This document shows positions 1 to 7,971 of a stretch of DNA of 64,000 nucleotides, piece by piece. How positions within the stretch are numbered: position 1 is the stretch's first letter; every line of letters begins with the position of its first letter. The DNA comes from Sphingomonas naphthae (GTDB lineage: Bacteria > Pseudomonadota > Alphaproteobacteria > Sphingomonadales > Sphingomonadaceae), in assembly GCF_028607085.1 (NCBI RefSeq), contig NZ_CP117411.1:434001-498000 (forward strand), read 5' to 3'. Position numbers and translations under genes: made by a program. Under the pieces are notes generated by a model. That model saw only the letters and a list, made by a program, of their open reading frames with translations. It had not been told where the DNA came from and made no database searches.

Positions 1-2
1 GT

Positions 3-452
3 CCCCCTCCCCGTGCCGGGGAGGAGCTGGCGGCCATCACCCTTTCCGCCACGGTCTCGAAGGGCACCTATATCCGCAGCCTCGCGCGCGATATCGCGCT
101 GGCGCTCGGCACGGTCGGCCATGTCAGCATGTTGCGGCGGACCAGGGCGGGGCCGTTCACGCTGGATCAGGCGATTTCGCTGGACAATCTGAACCAAGCC
201 GCTACTGCCCGCGCGCTTGAAGATGTGACCTTGCCCATGACGGCGGGGCTGGACGGTATCCCGGCTCTCTCCGTTTCCCGCGATCAGGCAGGCGCGCTCC
301 GACAGGGGCGTATCTTACGCGGGATGCCTGCGACACCGGGCCTCAACCTCGCCGTGGAAGACGATCTTCCCGTGGCGCTGGTGGAGGCCATCGACGGAGA
401 AATCCGGGTGGTGCGGGGCTTCAACCTGATGCCGAAGGAAACGATATCATGA
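3..452 (+). CDS. truB: tRNA pseudouridine synthase B, C-terminal part (5' end outside window)
   Basis: TruB converts U55 to pseudouridine in the T-loop of most tRNAs. Only the C-terminal part is present; the catalytic Asp region lies off the left edge. The frame open from base 3 carries the conserved family stretch [14 protein letters not shown], followed by [14 protein letters not shown] and a C-terminal PUA-like portion. The first codons of the window read through a palindrome (bases 7-23) that also occurs between genes elsewhere in the window, giving the atypical PPPRAGEE segment. The stop overlaps the rpsO start as ATGA, so the two genes are probably co-translated. Identity is secure from the [10 protein letters not shown] motif and the rpsO context. 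Confidence 0.93.
   Translation, partial: PPPRAGEELAAITLSATVSKGTYIRSLARDIALALGTVGHVSMLRRTRAGPFTLDQAISLDNLNQAATARALEDVTLPMTAGLDGIPALSVSRDQAGALRQGRILRGMPATPGLNLAVEDDLPVALVEAIDGEIRVVRGFNLMPKETIS
7..23. repeat. REP-type palindrome lying inside truB
   Basis: The 7-base arms CTCCCCG and CGGGGAG flank TGC. The 17 bases are the exact reverse complement of 27894-27910 and also match 41906-41922. Those other copies are intergenic, whereas this one is translated. Confidence 0.8.
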
Positions 453-718
453 CGATCACCGCTGTACGCCGCCAGGAAGTCATCGCCGACAACGCCCGCG
501 CCGAAGGCGACACCGGCTCCCCGGAAGTGCAGATCGCGATCCTCACCGAGCGAATCGTCAACCTGACCGAGCATTTCAAGACCCACGCGAAGGACAATCA
601 CTCGCGCCGCGGCCTGCTCCTGATGGTCAACAAGCGCCGTAGCCTGCTCGCCTACCTTCAGAAGAAGGACCGGGCCCGCTACACCGCCCTCATCGCGAAG
701 CTCGGCCTTCGCAAGTGA
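449..718 (+). CDS. rpsO: 30S ribosomal protein S15
   Basis: S15 binds 16S rRNA at the central-domain three-way junction and is a primary assembly protein of the 30S subunit. The 89-residue product is the usual length and shows the family features: the helical N-terminus, [17 protein letters not shown], then [20 protein letters not shown] and a basic C-terminus. The ATG overlaps the truB stop by four bases (ATGA), so translation is probably coupled. A strong intrinsic terminator follows within five bases of the stop. The truB-rpsO-pnp order is the classical bacterial arrangement, although here the terminator and a repeat separate rpsO from pnp. Confidence 0.98.
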   Translation: MTITAVRRQEVIADNARAEGDTGSPEVQIAILTERIVNLTEHFKTHAKDNHSRRGLLLMVNKRRSLLAYLQKKDRARYTALIAKLGLRK

Positions 719-722
719 CGCA

Positions 723-750
723 AGGGGCGCCCCCAAAGGGCGCCCCTTTT
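723..750 (+). terminator. Intrinsic terminator after rpsO
   Basis: A perfect 10-bp stem (AGGGGCGCCC with GGGCGCCCCT) is followed directly by a T run. It begins five bases after the rpsO stop. Confidence 0.9.
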
Positions 751-872
751 GTCATCCCGAACATGTTTCGGGATCCATCTCTCCGCTGGATGACGGCCGG
801 GAGATGATCGCCGCCCACTTCTCCGGCGCTTTGCCTGTGGAGAGGTGGATGCTGAAACACATTCAGCATGAC
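751..872. repeat. BIME-like pair of palindromic elements in the rpsO-pnp gap
   Basis: The left element begins GTCATCCCGAAC and the right element ends TTCAGCATGAC. They are degenerate inverted copies of each other and resemble the GTCATCC family at 34931-35035. This fills most of the 283-base gap between rpsO and pnp; I see no gene in the gap. Confidence 0.7.
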
Positions 873-1001
873 GATGGATTACAAGACGGGGACCACCGGC
901 AATTCGGCCGAAGTCTCAAGGGGCAAATGTCCCGCACCGCCGCGAGCCGGTAGCTCGCACGCTGTCCCGGCAGGCATAGGGCCGCCGGAGAAGGAAAACC
1001 A

Positions 1002-3329
1002 ATGTTCGACATCAAGAAGAGCGAGATCCAGGTCGGTGGCAAGACCATCACCTTGGAAACGGGCCGCGTCGCCCGCCAGGCCGATGGCGCCGTCCTCGCC
1101 ACCATGGGCGAGACGGTGGTGCTGTGCGCCGTGACCGCCGCCAAGAGCGTGAAGGAAGGGCAGGATTTCTTCCCGCTCACCGTCCACTATCAGGAAAAAT
1201 ATTCGGCGGCCGGCCGTATCCCCGGCGGCTTCTTCAAGCGTGAGCGCGGCGCGACCGAAAAGGAGACGCTGACCAGCCGTCTCATCGATCGCCCGATCCG
1301 CCCGCTGTTCCCGGAAGGGTTCTACAACGAGATCCTGTGCATCGCGCAGGTGCTGTCCTACGACGGCGAGAACGAGCCCGACATTCTGGCGATGATCGCC
1401 GCATCGGCCGCGCTCACCATCTCGGGCGTGCCGTTCATGGGCCCGATCGGCGCCGCGCGCGTCGGTTATATCGATGGCCAGTATATCCTGAACCCGACCA
1501 ACGATCAGGTGAAGGAAGGCGACCTCGACCTCGTCGTCGCCGCCACGCATGACGCGGTGATGATGGTCGAATCCGAAGCCAAGGAGCTTTCGGAAGAGGT
1601 GATGCTGGGCGCCGTCGTGTTCGCGCACGATGCGTCGAAGAAGATCGTCGAGGGCATCATCAACCTCGCCGAGAAGGCCGCCAAGGATCCGTGGGAACTG
1701 CCGGTTCTCGACGAGGGCGACCTTAAGAAGCAGGTCAAGGACCTGATCGGCAAGGGCATCGCCGCCGCCTACAAGATCACCGCCAAGGCTGACCGCGTCG
1801 CCGCCATCGCCGCCGCCAAGGCGCCGATGAAGGAAGCCTTCGCCGACGCCGATCCGGCGACCCGCCTGAAGGCCGCCAAGCTCGGCAAGAAGGTCGAGGC
1901 GGAGATCGTCCGCACCGCCATCCTGAAGGAAGGCCGCCGCATCGACGGCCGCGACACGAAGACCGTTCGCCCGATCGAGGCGATGGTCCACTTCCTGCCG
2001 CGTACCCACGGTTCGGCGCTGTTCACGCGCGGCGAGACGCAGGCGATCTGTACCACGACGCTGGGCACCCGCGACGCCGAGCAGATGATCGACGGCCTGA
2101 CGGGCCTGACCTACGAAAACTTCATGCTGCACTACAACTTCCCGCCCTATTCGGTCGGTGAAGTGGGTCGCTTCGGCGCCCCCGGTCGTCGGGAAGTCGG
2201 CCACGGCAAGCTCGCCTGGCGCGCGCTGCATCCGGTGCTGCCGACCAAGGAGGAATTCCCCTACACGATCCGCGTCCTCAGCGACATCACGGAGAGCAAC
2301 GGCTCCTCGTCGATGGCGACGGTGTGCGGCGGTTCGCTGTCGATGATGGATGCCGGCGTGCCGCTGAAGCGCCCGGTTTCGGGCATCGCGATGGGCCTGA
2401 TCCTCGAAGGCACCGACTTCGCCGTCCTCTCGGACATCCTGGGCGACGAGGATCACCTCGGCGACATGGACTTCAAGGTGGCCGGCACGTCGGAAGGCAT
2501 CACCAGCCTGCAGATGGACATCAAGATCGCCGGCATCACCGAGGAGATCATGAAGGTCGCGCTGGCGCAGGCCAAGGACGGTCGCGCCCACATCCTGGGC
2601 GAGATGGCCAAGGCGCTGGATCACACCCGCACCGAGCTGTCGGCCCACGCGCCGCGCATCGAGACGATCACGATCGACAAGTCGAAGATCCGCGAAGTGA
2701 TCGGCACGGGCGGCAAGGTGATCCGCGAGATCGTCGCCACCACCGGCGCCAAGGTCGACATCGACGACGAGGGCGTCATCAAGGTGTCGTCGTCCGATCA
2801 GTCGCAGATCGAAGCCGCGATCAAGTGGATCAAGGGCCTCGTCGAGGAAGCCGAGGTCGGCAAGATCTATGACGGCAAGGTCGTCAACCTCGTCGATTTC
2901 GGCGCGTTCGTGAACTTCATGGGCGGCAAGGACGGTCTCGTCCACGTCTCGGAGATCAAGAACGAGCGGGTCGAGAAGGTGTCGGACGCGCTGTCCGAGG
3001 GCCAGGAAGTCAAGGTCAAGGTGCTCGAGATCGATCCGCGCGGCAAGGTTCGCCTGTCGATGCGCGTCGTCGATCAGGAGACCGGCGCCGAGCTGGAGGA
3101 CACCCGCCCGGCCCGTGAGCCGCGCGCCGATCGCGGCCCGCGCCGCGACGGTGGCGGCGGCGATCGCGATCGCGGCCCGCGCCGTGACGGCGAGCGTGGC
3201 CCCCGCCGTGAAGGCGGCGAGCGCGGCCCGCGCCGCGACGGCGAGCGCGGCCCCCGCCGCGACCGTTCGGACGACAACGGCCCGGCGCCCGACTTCGCGC
3301 CGGCCTTCCTGAAGCGCGACGACGACTGA
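1002..3329 (+). CDS. pnp: Polyribonucleotide nucleotidyltransferase (PNPase)
   Basis: PNPase degrades RNA 3' to 5' by phosphorolysis, releasing nucleoside diphosphates, and is a trimeric part of RNA decay complexes. The 775-residue protein has two RNase PH-like domains (roughly residues 10-540), a KH domain with the GTGG loop near residue 565, and an S1 domain near 620-692. Residues about 700-775 form an unusual disordered tail with five RGPRR units and a C-terminal FLKRDDD. The start follows GGAGAAGGAAAACC, a good ribosome binding site. An intrinsic terminator follows. The catalytic core is ordinary; only the repeated arginine-rich tail is lineage specific. Confidence 0.98.
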   Translation: MFDIKKSEIQVGGKTITLETGRVARQADGAVLATMGETVVLCAVTAAKSVKEGQDFFPLTVHYQEKYSAAGRIPGGFFKRERGATEKETLTSRLIDRPIRPLFPEGFYNEILCIAQVLSYDGENEPDILAMIAASAALTISGVPFMGPIGAARVGYIDGQYILNPTNDQVKEGDLDLVVAATHDAVMMVESEAKELSEEVMLGAVVFAHDASKKIVEGIINLAEKAAKDPWELPVLDEGDLKKQVKDLIGKGIAAAYKITAKADRVAAIAAAKAPMKEAFADADPATRLKAAKLGKKVEAEIVRTAILKEGRRIDGRDTKTVRPIEAMVHFLPRTHGSALFTRGETQAICTTTLGTRDAEQMIDGLTGLTYENFMLHYNFPPYSVGEVGRFGAPGRREVGHGKLAWRALHPVLPTKEEFPYTIRVLSDITESNGSSSMATVCGGSLSMMDAGVPLKRPVSGIAMGLILEGTDFAVLSDILGDEDHLGDMDFKVAGTSEGITSLQMDIKIAGITEEIMKVALAQAKDGRAHILGEMAKALDHTRTELSAHAPRIETITIDKSKIREVIGTGGKVIREIVATTGAKVDIDDEGVIKVSSSDQSQIEAAIKWIKGLVEEAEVGKIYDGKVVNLVDFGAFVNFMGGKDGLVHVSEIKNERVEKVSDALSEGQEVKVKVLEIDPRGKVRLSMRVVDQETGAELEDTRPAREPRADRGPRRDGGGGDRDRGPRRDGERGPRREGGERGPRRDGERGPRRDRSDDNGPAPDFAPAFLKRDDD

Positions 3330-3357
3330 TCGTCCGCCGACAGGTTGAATGAAAGAA

Positions 3358-3386
3358 GGGGGTCGCGGCGACGCGGCCCCCTTTTT
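3358..3386 (+). terminator. Intrinsic terminator after pnp
   Basis: The arms GGGGG-TCGCG and CGCGG-CCCCC form a GC-rich stem followed by five T, 28 bases after the pnp stop. Confidence 0.85.
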
Positions 3387-3402
3387 CGTGCCCGATATAT
3401 GA

Positions 3403-3493
3403 CACGTCGCCCCGGCGAAGGCCGGGGCCTCGTCAGGCTTGGGGCGACGGCAGTGGCAGCCTCCTGAGGCCCCGGCCTGCGCCGGGGTGACGG
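3403..3493. repeat. Inverted pair of REP-type palindromes
   Basis: Two palindromes, CCCCGGCGAAGGCCGGGG and CCCCGGCCTGCGCCGGGG, lie in inverted orientation about 40 bases apart. Each is flanked by GTCGC/GTGAC-like ends. They occupy most of the pnp to DUF899 gap. Confidence 0.8.
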
Positions 3494-3557
3494 TTGGCCT
3501 TGGGGAACCTCTCCCCACCCCGACGCGCTCTCCCCGTCAGGAGGGAGGAGACGCATC

Positions 3558-4268
3558 ATGGCCCTCGACGACAGCCTGACCCCCGCGAGCCAGCTCGCCG
3601 CGACCAACCCGATCCGCCAGCCGCACGAAAGCGACACCTACCGCGCCGCCCGCACCGCGCTGCTCGCCGAGGAGATCGAGTTGCGCCGCCATATCGAGCG
3701 GGTCGCGGCGCAGCGGCGCCAGCTGCCCACCGGCCCCGAGGTGCGCGGCGACTATCGTTTCGAAGGGAAAGCGGGCGAGACCGATTTCGCCGGCCTGTTC
3801 GGGACCAAGGACACGCTGGTCCTCTATTCCTTCATGTTCGGCGCCGCGCGCGAAAAGCCCTGCCCGATGTGTACCACCCTGCTCGACAGCTGGGACGGGG
3901 AGGTGGGGCCGATCACCGATCAGGTGGCGCTGGCCGTCGTCGCCCGCTCGCCCTACGCGCGCCTCGCGGCTTATGCCAAGGAGCGCGGCTGGCGCGGGCT
4001 GCCGCTCTACGCTGACCTCACCGATGCGTTCAGCCGGGATTATCACGCCATCATGCCCGACGGCGACGACACGGCGGCGTTCAGCGTCTTCACCCGCCGC
4101 GACGGCACGATCCGCCTGTTCTGGTCGGCCGAAATGGGCTTCGAGACCGCCGATCCCGGTCAGGATCCCCGCGACGCGCCTGACCTGATGCCGATCTGGA
4201 CGATCCTCGACGCGACGCCGGAAGGCCGCAAGCCGGACTGGTATCCCACCCTGGCGATGCGGGTGTGA
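3558..4268 (+). CDS. DUF899 family thioredoxin-like protein
   Basis: The 236-residue product matches the DUF899 family, which has a thioredoxin-like fold and no settled reaction. Visible marks are a long N-terminal helical region (about residues 1-60), the core DTLVLYSFMFG, and a CPMC dithiol motif near residue 111 where thioredoxins place their redox pair. The conserved ending includes MPIWTILDATPEGR. No signal peptide is evident, so it is probably cytoplasmic. The start is preceded by AGGAGACGCATC. The gene stands alone between a repeat pair and the oppositely oriented gamma-glutamyltransferase. A redox role is inferred from the fold only. Confidence 0.85.
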   Translation: MALDDSLTPASQLAATNPIRQPHESDTYRAARTALLAEEIELRRHIERVAAQRRQLPTGPEVRGDYRFEGKAGETDFAGLFGTKDTLVLYSFMFGAAREKPCPMCTTLLDSWDGEVGPITDQVALAVVARSPYARLAAYAKERGWRGLPLYADLTDAFSRDYHAIMPDGDDTAAFSVFTRRDGTIRLFWSAEMGFETADPGQDPRDAPDLMPIWTILDATPEGRKPDWYPTLAMRV

Positions 4269-4351
4269 TCTTTCTCTCGACCCTCCCCCGCCAGACGAGG
4301 TGCCGCGATAAGACGGGCCTCCGGCCTTCGCCGGGGGTCGATGACTGGGGA

Positions 4352-6094
4352 TCAGTCGCGGACCTGCGGGGGCTTGCCCACGCGGGTGATGTTCGAGGCC
4401 TTGGTGCCATCCTCGTTATACGCCTCGCCCTCGCTGCGCGGGTCGGCGGCGCCCTGCCAGTGGCCGTCCTTCCACTCGACGGCGTTGGCTTTCAGCCCCA
4501 GCGGGGCGACGGCGAGTTTTTCGCCGAGCGCGTTGAGGGCGGGGACCATGGCTTCCAGCGCGGTGCCCTTTTCGACCACGCCCGTGGCGCCCGGCGCGTA
4601 GAGCAGGGGCAGAGCGATGGCGTCCTGCGCGGACAGGTTCCAGTCCAGCACGCCGACCAGAGCCTTGGCGATCTGGGCGATGATGGTCGAGCCGCCGGCC
4701 GCGCCGAGGGCGATGCGGATCCTGCCGTCCGGGCCGTAGACGATGGTGGGCGCCATCGAGCTGCGCGGGCGCTTGCCGCCTTCGACCCGGTTGGCGACGA
4801 GATAGCCGTCCGCTTCCGGCACGATGTCGAAATCGGTCAGCTCGTTGTTGAGGAAGATACCGTTGAGCGTCAGCCCCGAGCCGAAGATGCTCTCGATCGT
4901 GGAGGTTATGGTTACGACGTCGCCCTGCCGGTCGACCGCGACCATGTGGCTGGTGCCCTGTTCGTCGCGCGGCGGGACGGGCTGTTTCGGCGGGGCGCCG
5001 GGGGGGGCGCCGGCGGCGATCGTCGCCATGCTGCGATCGGGCGCGATCAGCGCGGAGCGGGCGGCGAGATAGGCCGGATCGGTCAGGCCGGCGACGGGCA
5101 CCGAAACCTTGTCCGGATCACCGAGATAGGCGTTACGATCGGCATAGGCCAGGCGCGAGCTTTCGGCGAAGAGGTGCCAGGCGGTCGGGCTGTCCTTGCC
5201 GAGCGCGGCCATGTCGAAGCGTTCGAGTTGCTTCAGGATCTGGAGGACGGCGACGCCGCCCGAAGAGGGTGGGCCCATGCCGCAGACCTTGTAGGCGCGG
5301 TAGGTGCCGCAGACCGGCGCGAACTGCTGGGCAGTGTAGGCGGAGAGATCGCGCACCGTCATCTTCGACGGGTTGCGCGGAGAATCGTTGACGGTGGCGA
5401 CCAGCTTCGCGGCGGTCTTGCCGCGATAGAATTCGGCCGGGCCCTTTTTGGCGATACGGGCGAAGAAGGCCGCCTGGTCGGGGTTCTTGAGGATCGTGCC
5501 GACAGGCTTTGGCTTGCCGTCGGCTCCAAGCAGGTAGCTTTTGCCCCACGCGTCGACATGGCTGCTGTAGTTGCTCATCATCCCGAACATGCGCGGGGTG
5601 ATGGCGAAGCCGTCGGTCGCGAGGCGGATGGCGGGCTGGAACAGGCGTGCCCACGGCAGGCGGCCGTGCGCCTTATGCGCCAGCGCCATCATCGCGAGAT
5701 TGCCCGGCACCCCCACGCTGCGCCCGCCGGGGATGGCGTCGCGGATCGACAGCGGCTTGCCGTCGGCCCCGTAGAACCAGCGGATGTCGGCGGCGGCGGG
5801 CGCCTTCTCGCGGCCGTTATAGGTGTCGAGCTTGCCGGTCGCGCCATCGCTGTGAAGGAGGAAGCCGCCGCCGCCGATGCCCGAATTGTGCGGCTCGACC
5901 ACGTTCAAGGCGAGCATCATCGCGATCGCCGCGTCGGTCGCGCTGCCGCCCGCGCGGAGGATCTCCGCGCCGGCGGCGGCGGCGCGCGGGTCGGCGGCGG
6001 AGGTCATGCCCGGTTGGCCGGTCGTCGGCGCCTTGGCCGGCGCTGCCAGCGGAAGGAAAAGAAGGGCGGCAGCGGCGAGGGGGCGGATCGACAT
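4352..6094 (-). CDS. ggt: Gamma-glutamyltransferase (glutathione hydrolase)
   Basis: GGT cleaves the gamma-glutamyl bond of glutathione and related peptides in the periplasm. I start it at the internal ATG giving MSIRPLAAAALLFLPLAAPA, a clear signal peptide, rather than 36 bases upstream. The product is 580 residues, normal for the family. The large subunit carries GGSATDAAIAMMLALNVVEP and SGIGGGGF. The autoprocessing nucleophile is Thr381 in GTSHM, which begins the small subunit, and the SGLTLNGIFLNNELTDF oxyanion region follows. It lies downstream of, and on the same strand as, the TetR gene, 43 bases away, so co-transcription is possible. All key residues I can place are intact. Confidence 0.95.
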   Translation of the reverse strand: MSIRPLAAAALLFLPLAAPAKAPTTGQPGMTSAADPRAAAAGAEILRAGGSATDAAIAMMLALNVVEPHNSGIGGGGFLLHSDGATGKLDTYNGREKAPAAADIRWFYGADGKPLSIRDAIPGGRSVGVPGNLAMMALAHKAHGRLPWARLFQPAIRLATDGFAITPRMFGMMSNYSSHVDAWGKSYLLGADGKPKPVGTILKNPDQAAFFARIAKKGPAEFYRGKTAAKLVATVNDSPRNPSKMTVRDLSAYTAQQFAPVCGTYRAYKVCGMGPPSSGGVAVLQILKQLERFDMAALGKDSPTAWHLFAESSRLAYADRNAYLGDPDKVSVPVAGLTDPAYLAARSALIAPDRSMATIAAGAPPGAPPKQPVPPRDEQGTSHMVAVDRQGDVVTITSTIESIFGSGLTLNGIFLNNELTDFDIVPEADGYLVANRVEGGKRPRSSMAPTIVYGPDGRIRIALGAAGGSTIIAQIAKALVGVLDWNLSAQDAIALPLLYAPGATGVVEKGTALEAMVPALNALGEKLAVAPLGLKANAVEWKDGHWQGAADPRSEGEAYNEDGTKASNITRVGKPPQVRD

Positions 6095-6137
6095 GGGCGA
6101 ACGATAGGGGCGAATGGTGCGGTGCGGCAATGTCTAA

Positions 6138-6683
6138 CTATGCCGCGCGGTAGCCCCGCATCAGCAGCTCGAGCGCCTGATCCAGCTGGGTGTCCAGTTC
6201 GGCTTTGGGCAGGCGGCGCATCATGAGACCGCTGGCCATGCGGATCGCGATCGCGACATCCTTGGCCGTCAGGTCGGCGCGGACCTCGCCACGGGCGCGG
6301 GCGCGGGCGACGATCGGCTCCAGCATGCCCTCAAGCCGGTCACCCAGCGCGCGGAAGGCGGCCATATCCTCGTCGGACAGGCTGATCTCGGTCGCGAGCC
6401 GACCGAACAGCGCCGCCGCCTCGCGCCCGCCGCGCACGGCGGCCGAGATGGCCGCGGCGACGGACAGGTCCGGATCGAGCCGTTCGGCCATCCGGTCGAT
6501 CTCCCGCGCGAAGATCGCGAGGGTGAGCGCCATCCGGTCCTTGAAGTTGCGGTAGAGCGTGCCGCGCCCCACGCCGGCGCGATCGGCGATCTCCTCCAGC
6601 GGCACGGCGAAGCCGCGTTCGGTGAAGCAGGCGATGGCCGCCCCGATCAGGGCTTCGCGGCGTTCGAGGGCGTCGCGGCGCAT
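6138..6683 (-). CDS. TetR/AcrR family repressor, probably of the adjacent efflux operon
   Basis: The 181-residue protein has an N-terminal helix-turn-helix, about residues 8-55, including EEIADRAGVGRGTLYRNF, and a variable ligand-binding C-terminal half typical of TetR regulators. I chose the ATG at 6683 because AGGGGG lies about ten bases upstream; the longer frame would run into the promoter. The gene is divergent from an EmrA-EmrB-NodT efflux operon with 121 bases between the starts. Two perfect palindromes lie in that gap (6733-6753 and 6767-6783), suggesting it represses both itself and the pump. The inducing ligand cannot be read from the sequence. Confidence 0.92.
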   Translation of the reverse strand: MRRDALERREALIGAAIACFTERGFAVPLEEIADRAGVGRGTLYRNFKDRMALTLAIFAREIDRMAERLDPDLSVAAAISAAVRGGREAAALFGRLATEISLSDEDMAAFRALGDRLEGMLEPIVARARARGEVRADLTAKDVAIAIRMASGLMMRRLPKAELDTQLDQALELLMRGYRAA

Positions 6684-6732
6684 GATGTCGATCGTCCCCC
6701 TAAAAAGCACAAGCGGTGCGATTGCGCCTTGC

Positions 6733-6753
6733 AACCGGACATATCGTCCGGTT
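6733..6753. promoter_or_regulatory. Palindromic operator 1 for the divergent TetR regulator
   Basis: The arms AACCGGAC and GTCCGGTT are perfectly inverted around ATATC. The core GGACAT/TGTCC-like half sites are shared with the second palindrome, centred 32 bases away. The position between divergent regulator and pump genes suggests a repressor site. Confidence 0.75.
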
Positions 6754-6766
6754 ATCGAAAGGGCAA

Positions 6767-6783
6767 GCGGACATGATGTCCGC
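6767..6783. promoter_or_regulatory. Palindromic operator 2 for the divergent TetR regulator
   Basis: GCGGACAT and ATGTCCGC are perfectly inverted around one G. Its centre is 32 bases, about three helical turns, from the first palindrome, so two dimers would sit on the same face of the DNA. It lies 22 bases before the efflux adaptor start. Confidence 0.75.
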
Positions 6784-6804
6784 CTGAGCTTTCAGGACGA
6801 TTCG

Positions 6805-7968
6805 ATGAGCGACGAGCCCGAGGCTCCGGCCGACGAGACGGCACCGGCGGAGGATGCGGCGCCGGCCAAGCGTAAGCTGAGCGGGCGGGCCAAGGCGATA
6901 CTGCTGGGGCTGGTGGTGGTGGCGCTGGTCGTCGGGATCGTCTGGTTCGCGCGCTATCAGGCGCACGGGAAGTTTCTGGAGGAGACCAACGACGCGCGCA
7001 TCCGCGCCGATGCGGTGACGGTCTCGCCGCGCACCGGCGGCTATGTCGCCGAGGTGCTGGTGGCGGACAATCAGGACGTGAGGGCGGGCCAGCCGCTCGT
7101 GCGGATCGACCCGCGTACCTATCGCGCGCAGGCGGCGCAGGCCGACGCGCAGATCGCGGTGGCCGAGGCGCAGGCGGACAGCGCGCGGGCGCAGATCCGC
7201 GAACAGCAGGCGACGATCGAGCAGACCCGCGCGCAGTTGGCGGCGGCGCGGAGCAAGGCGGCCTATGACGCGGCCGAAGTGGCGCGCTACACGCCGCTGG
7301 TGGCATCGGGCGCGGAGACGCAGCAGCAGCTCGCCCAGCTGCGCCAGTCCGCCGCGCAATCGGCCGACGAGGTGCGCGCGCAGGCGGCGGCGCTGGAGAT
7401 GCAGGAGCGGCGCATCGCCTCCTATCAGGCGCAGGTGCGGCAGGGCGAGGCGCAGGGCCGCGCGGCGGTGGCGCAGCGCGCGGCGGCCGACGTGGATGTC
7501 GGCGCGACCCTGATCCGCGCGGCGATGGCGGGCCGGGTCGGCGACAAGACGGTGACGGTGGGCCAATATGCCCAGCCGGGCACGCGGTTGATGAGCGTGG
7601 TGCCGCTCGACAAAATCTATGTGATCGCCAATTTCAAGGAGACGCAGCTTGCCCTGATGCGGGTCGGCCAGCCGGCGACGATCCGGGTGGATGCGCTCGA
7701 CGGCACCGAATTGCCGGGCCGGGTGGCGAGCCTGTCGCCGGGCACGGGGGCGCAATTCTCGCTGCTGCCGCCGGAGAATGCGACGGGCAATTTCACCAAG
7801 ATCGTACAGCGCGTGCCGGTGCGGATCGCGATCGAGGCGAGCCCGGCGGCGCGGCGGCTGCTGGTGCCGGGCCTGTCGGTGACGGTCACGGTCGATACGA
7901 TCTCGGCCAAAGGCGATCTCGATCGCATCCGCGACGAGCAGGCCCGGCTGCGCGAGCGGGCGCGCTAG
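6805..7968 (+). CDS. emrA: HlyD/EmrA family membrane-fusion (adaptor) protein
   Basis: This is the periplasmic adaptor of a tripartite drug efflux pump. The 387-residue protein has a charged cytoplasmic N-terminus, one membrane segment at about residues 34-54 (AILLGLVVVALVVGIVWF), a biotinyl-lipoyl-like domain beginning ARIRADAVTVSPRTGGYV, a long alanine/glutamine-rich coiled-coil hairpin (about 110-220) and a C-terminal beta-barrel. The ATG at 6805 follows AGGACG and lies just after the twin operators; the frame is open further upstream but would overlap them. EmrB begins four bases after the stop, so the two are co-transcribed. Confidence 0.93.
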   Translation: MSDEPEAPADETAPAEDAAPAKRKLSGRAKAILLGLVVVALVVGIVWFARYQAHGKFLEETNDARIRADAVTVSPRTGGYVAEVLVADNQDVRAGQPLVRIDPRTYRAQAAQADAQIAVAEAQADSARAQIREQQATIEQTRAQLAAARSKAAYDAAEVARYTPLVASGAETQQQLAQLRQSAAQSADEVRAQAAALEMQERRIASYQAQVRQGEAQGRAAVAQRAAADVDVGATLIRAAMAGRVGDKTVTVGQYAQPGTRLMSVVPLDKIYVIANFKETQLALMRVGQPATIRVDALDGTELPGRVASLSPGTGAQFSLLPPENATGNFTKIVQRVPVRIAIEASPAARRLLVPGLSVTVTVDTISAKGDLDRIRDEQARLRERAR

Positions 7969-7971
7969 GCG

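Noticed and set aside
879-3518. 879-residue open frame on the minus strand opposite pnp
   Set aside because: It mirrors the well-supported pnp frame and is made of Arg/Ala/Asp/His-rich sequence typical of antisense frames in GC-rich DNA; no start signal or domain.
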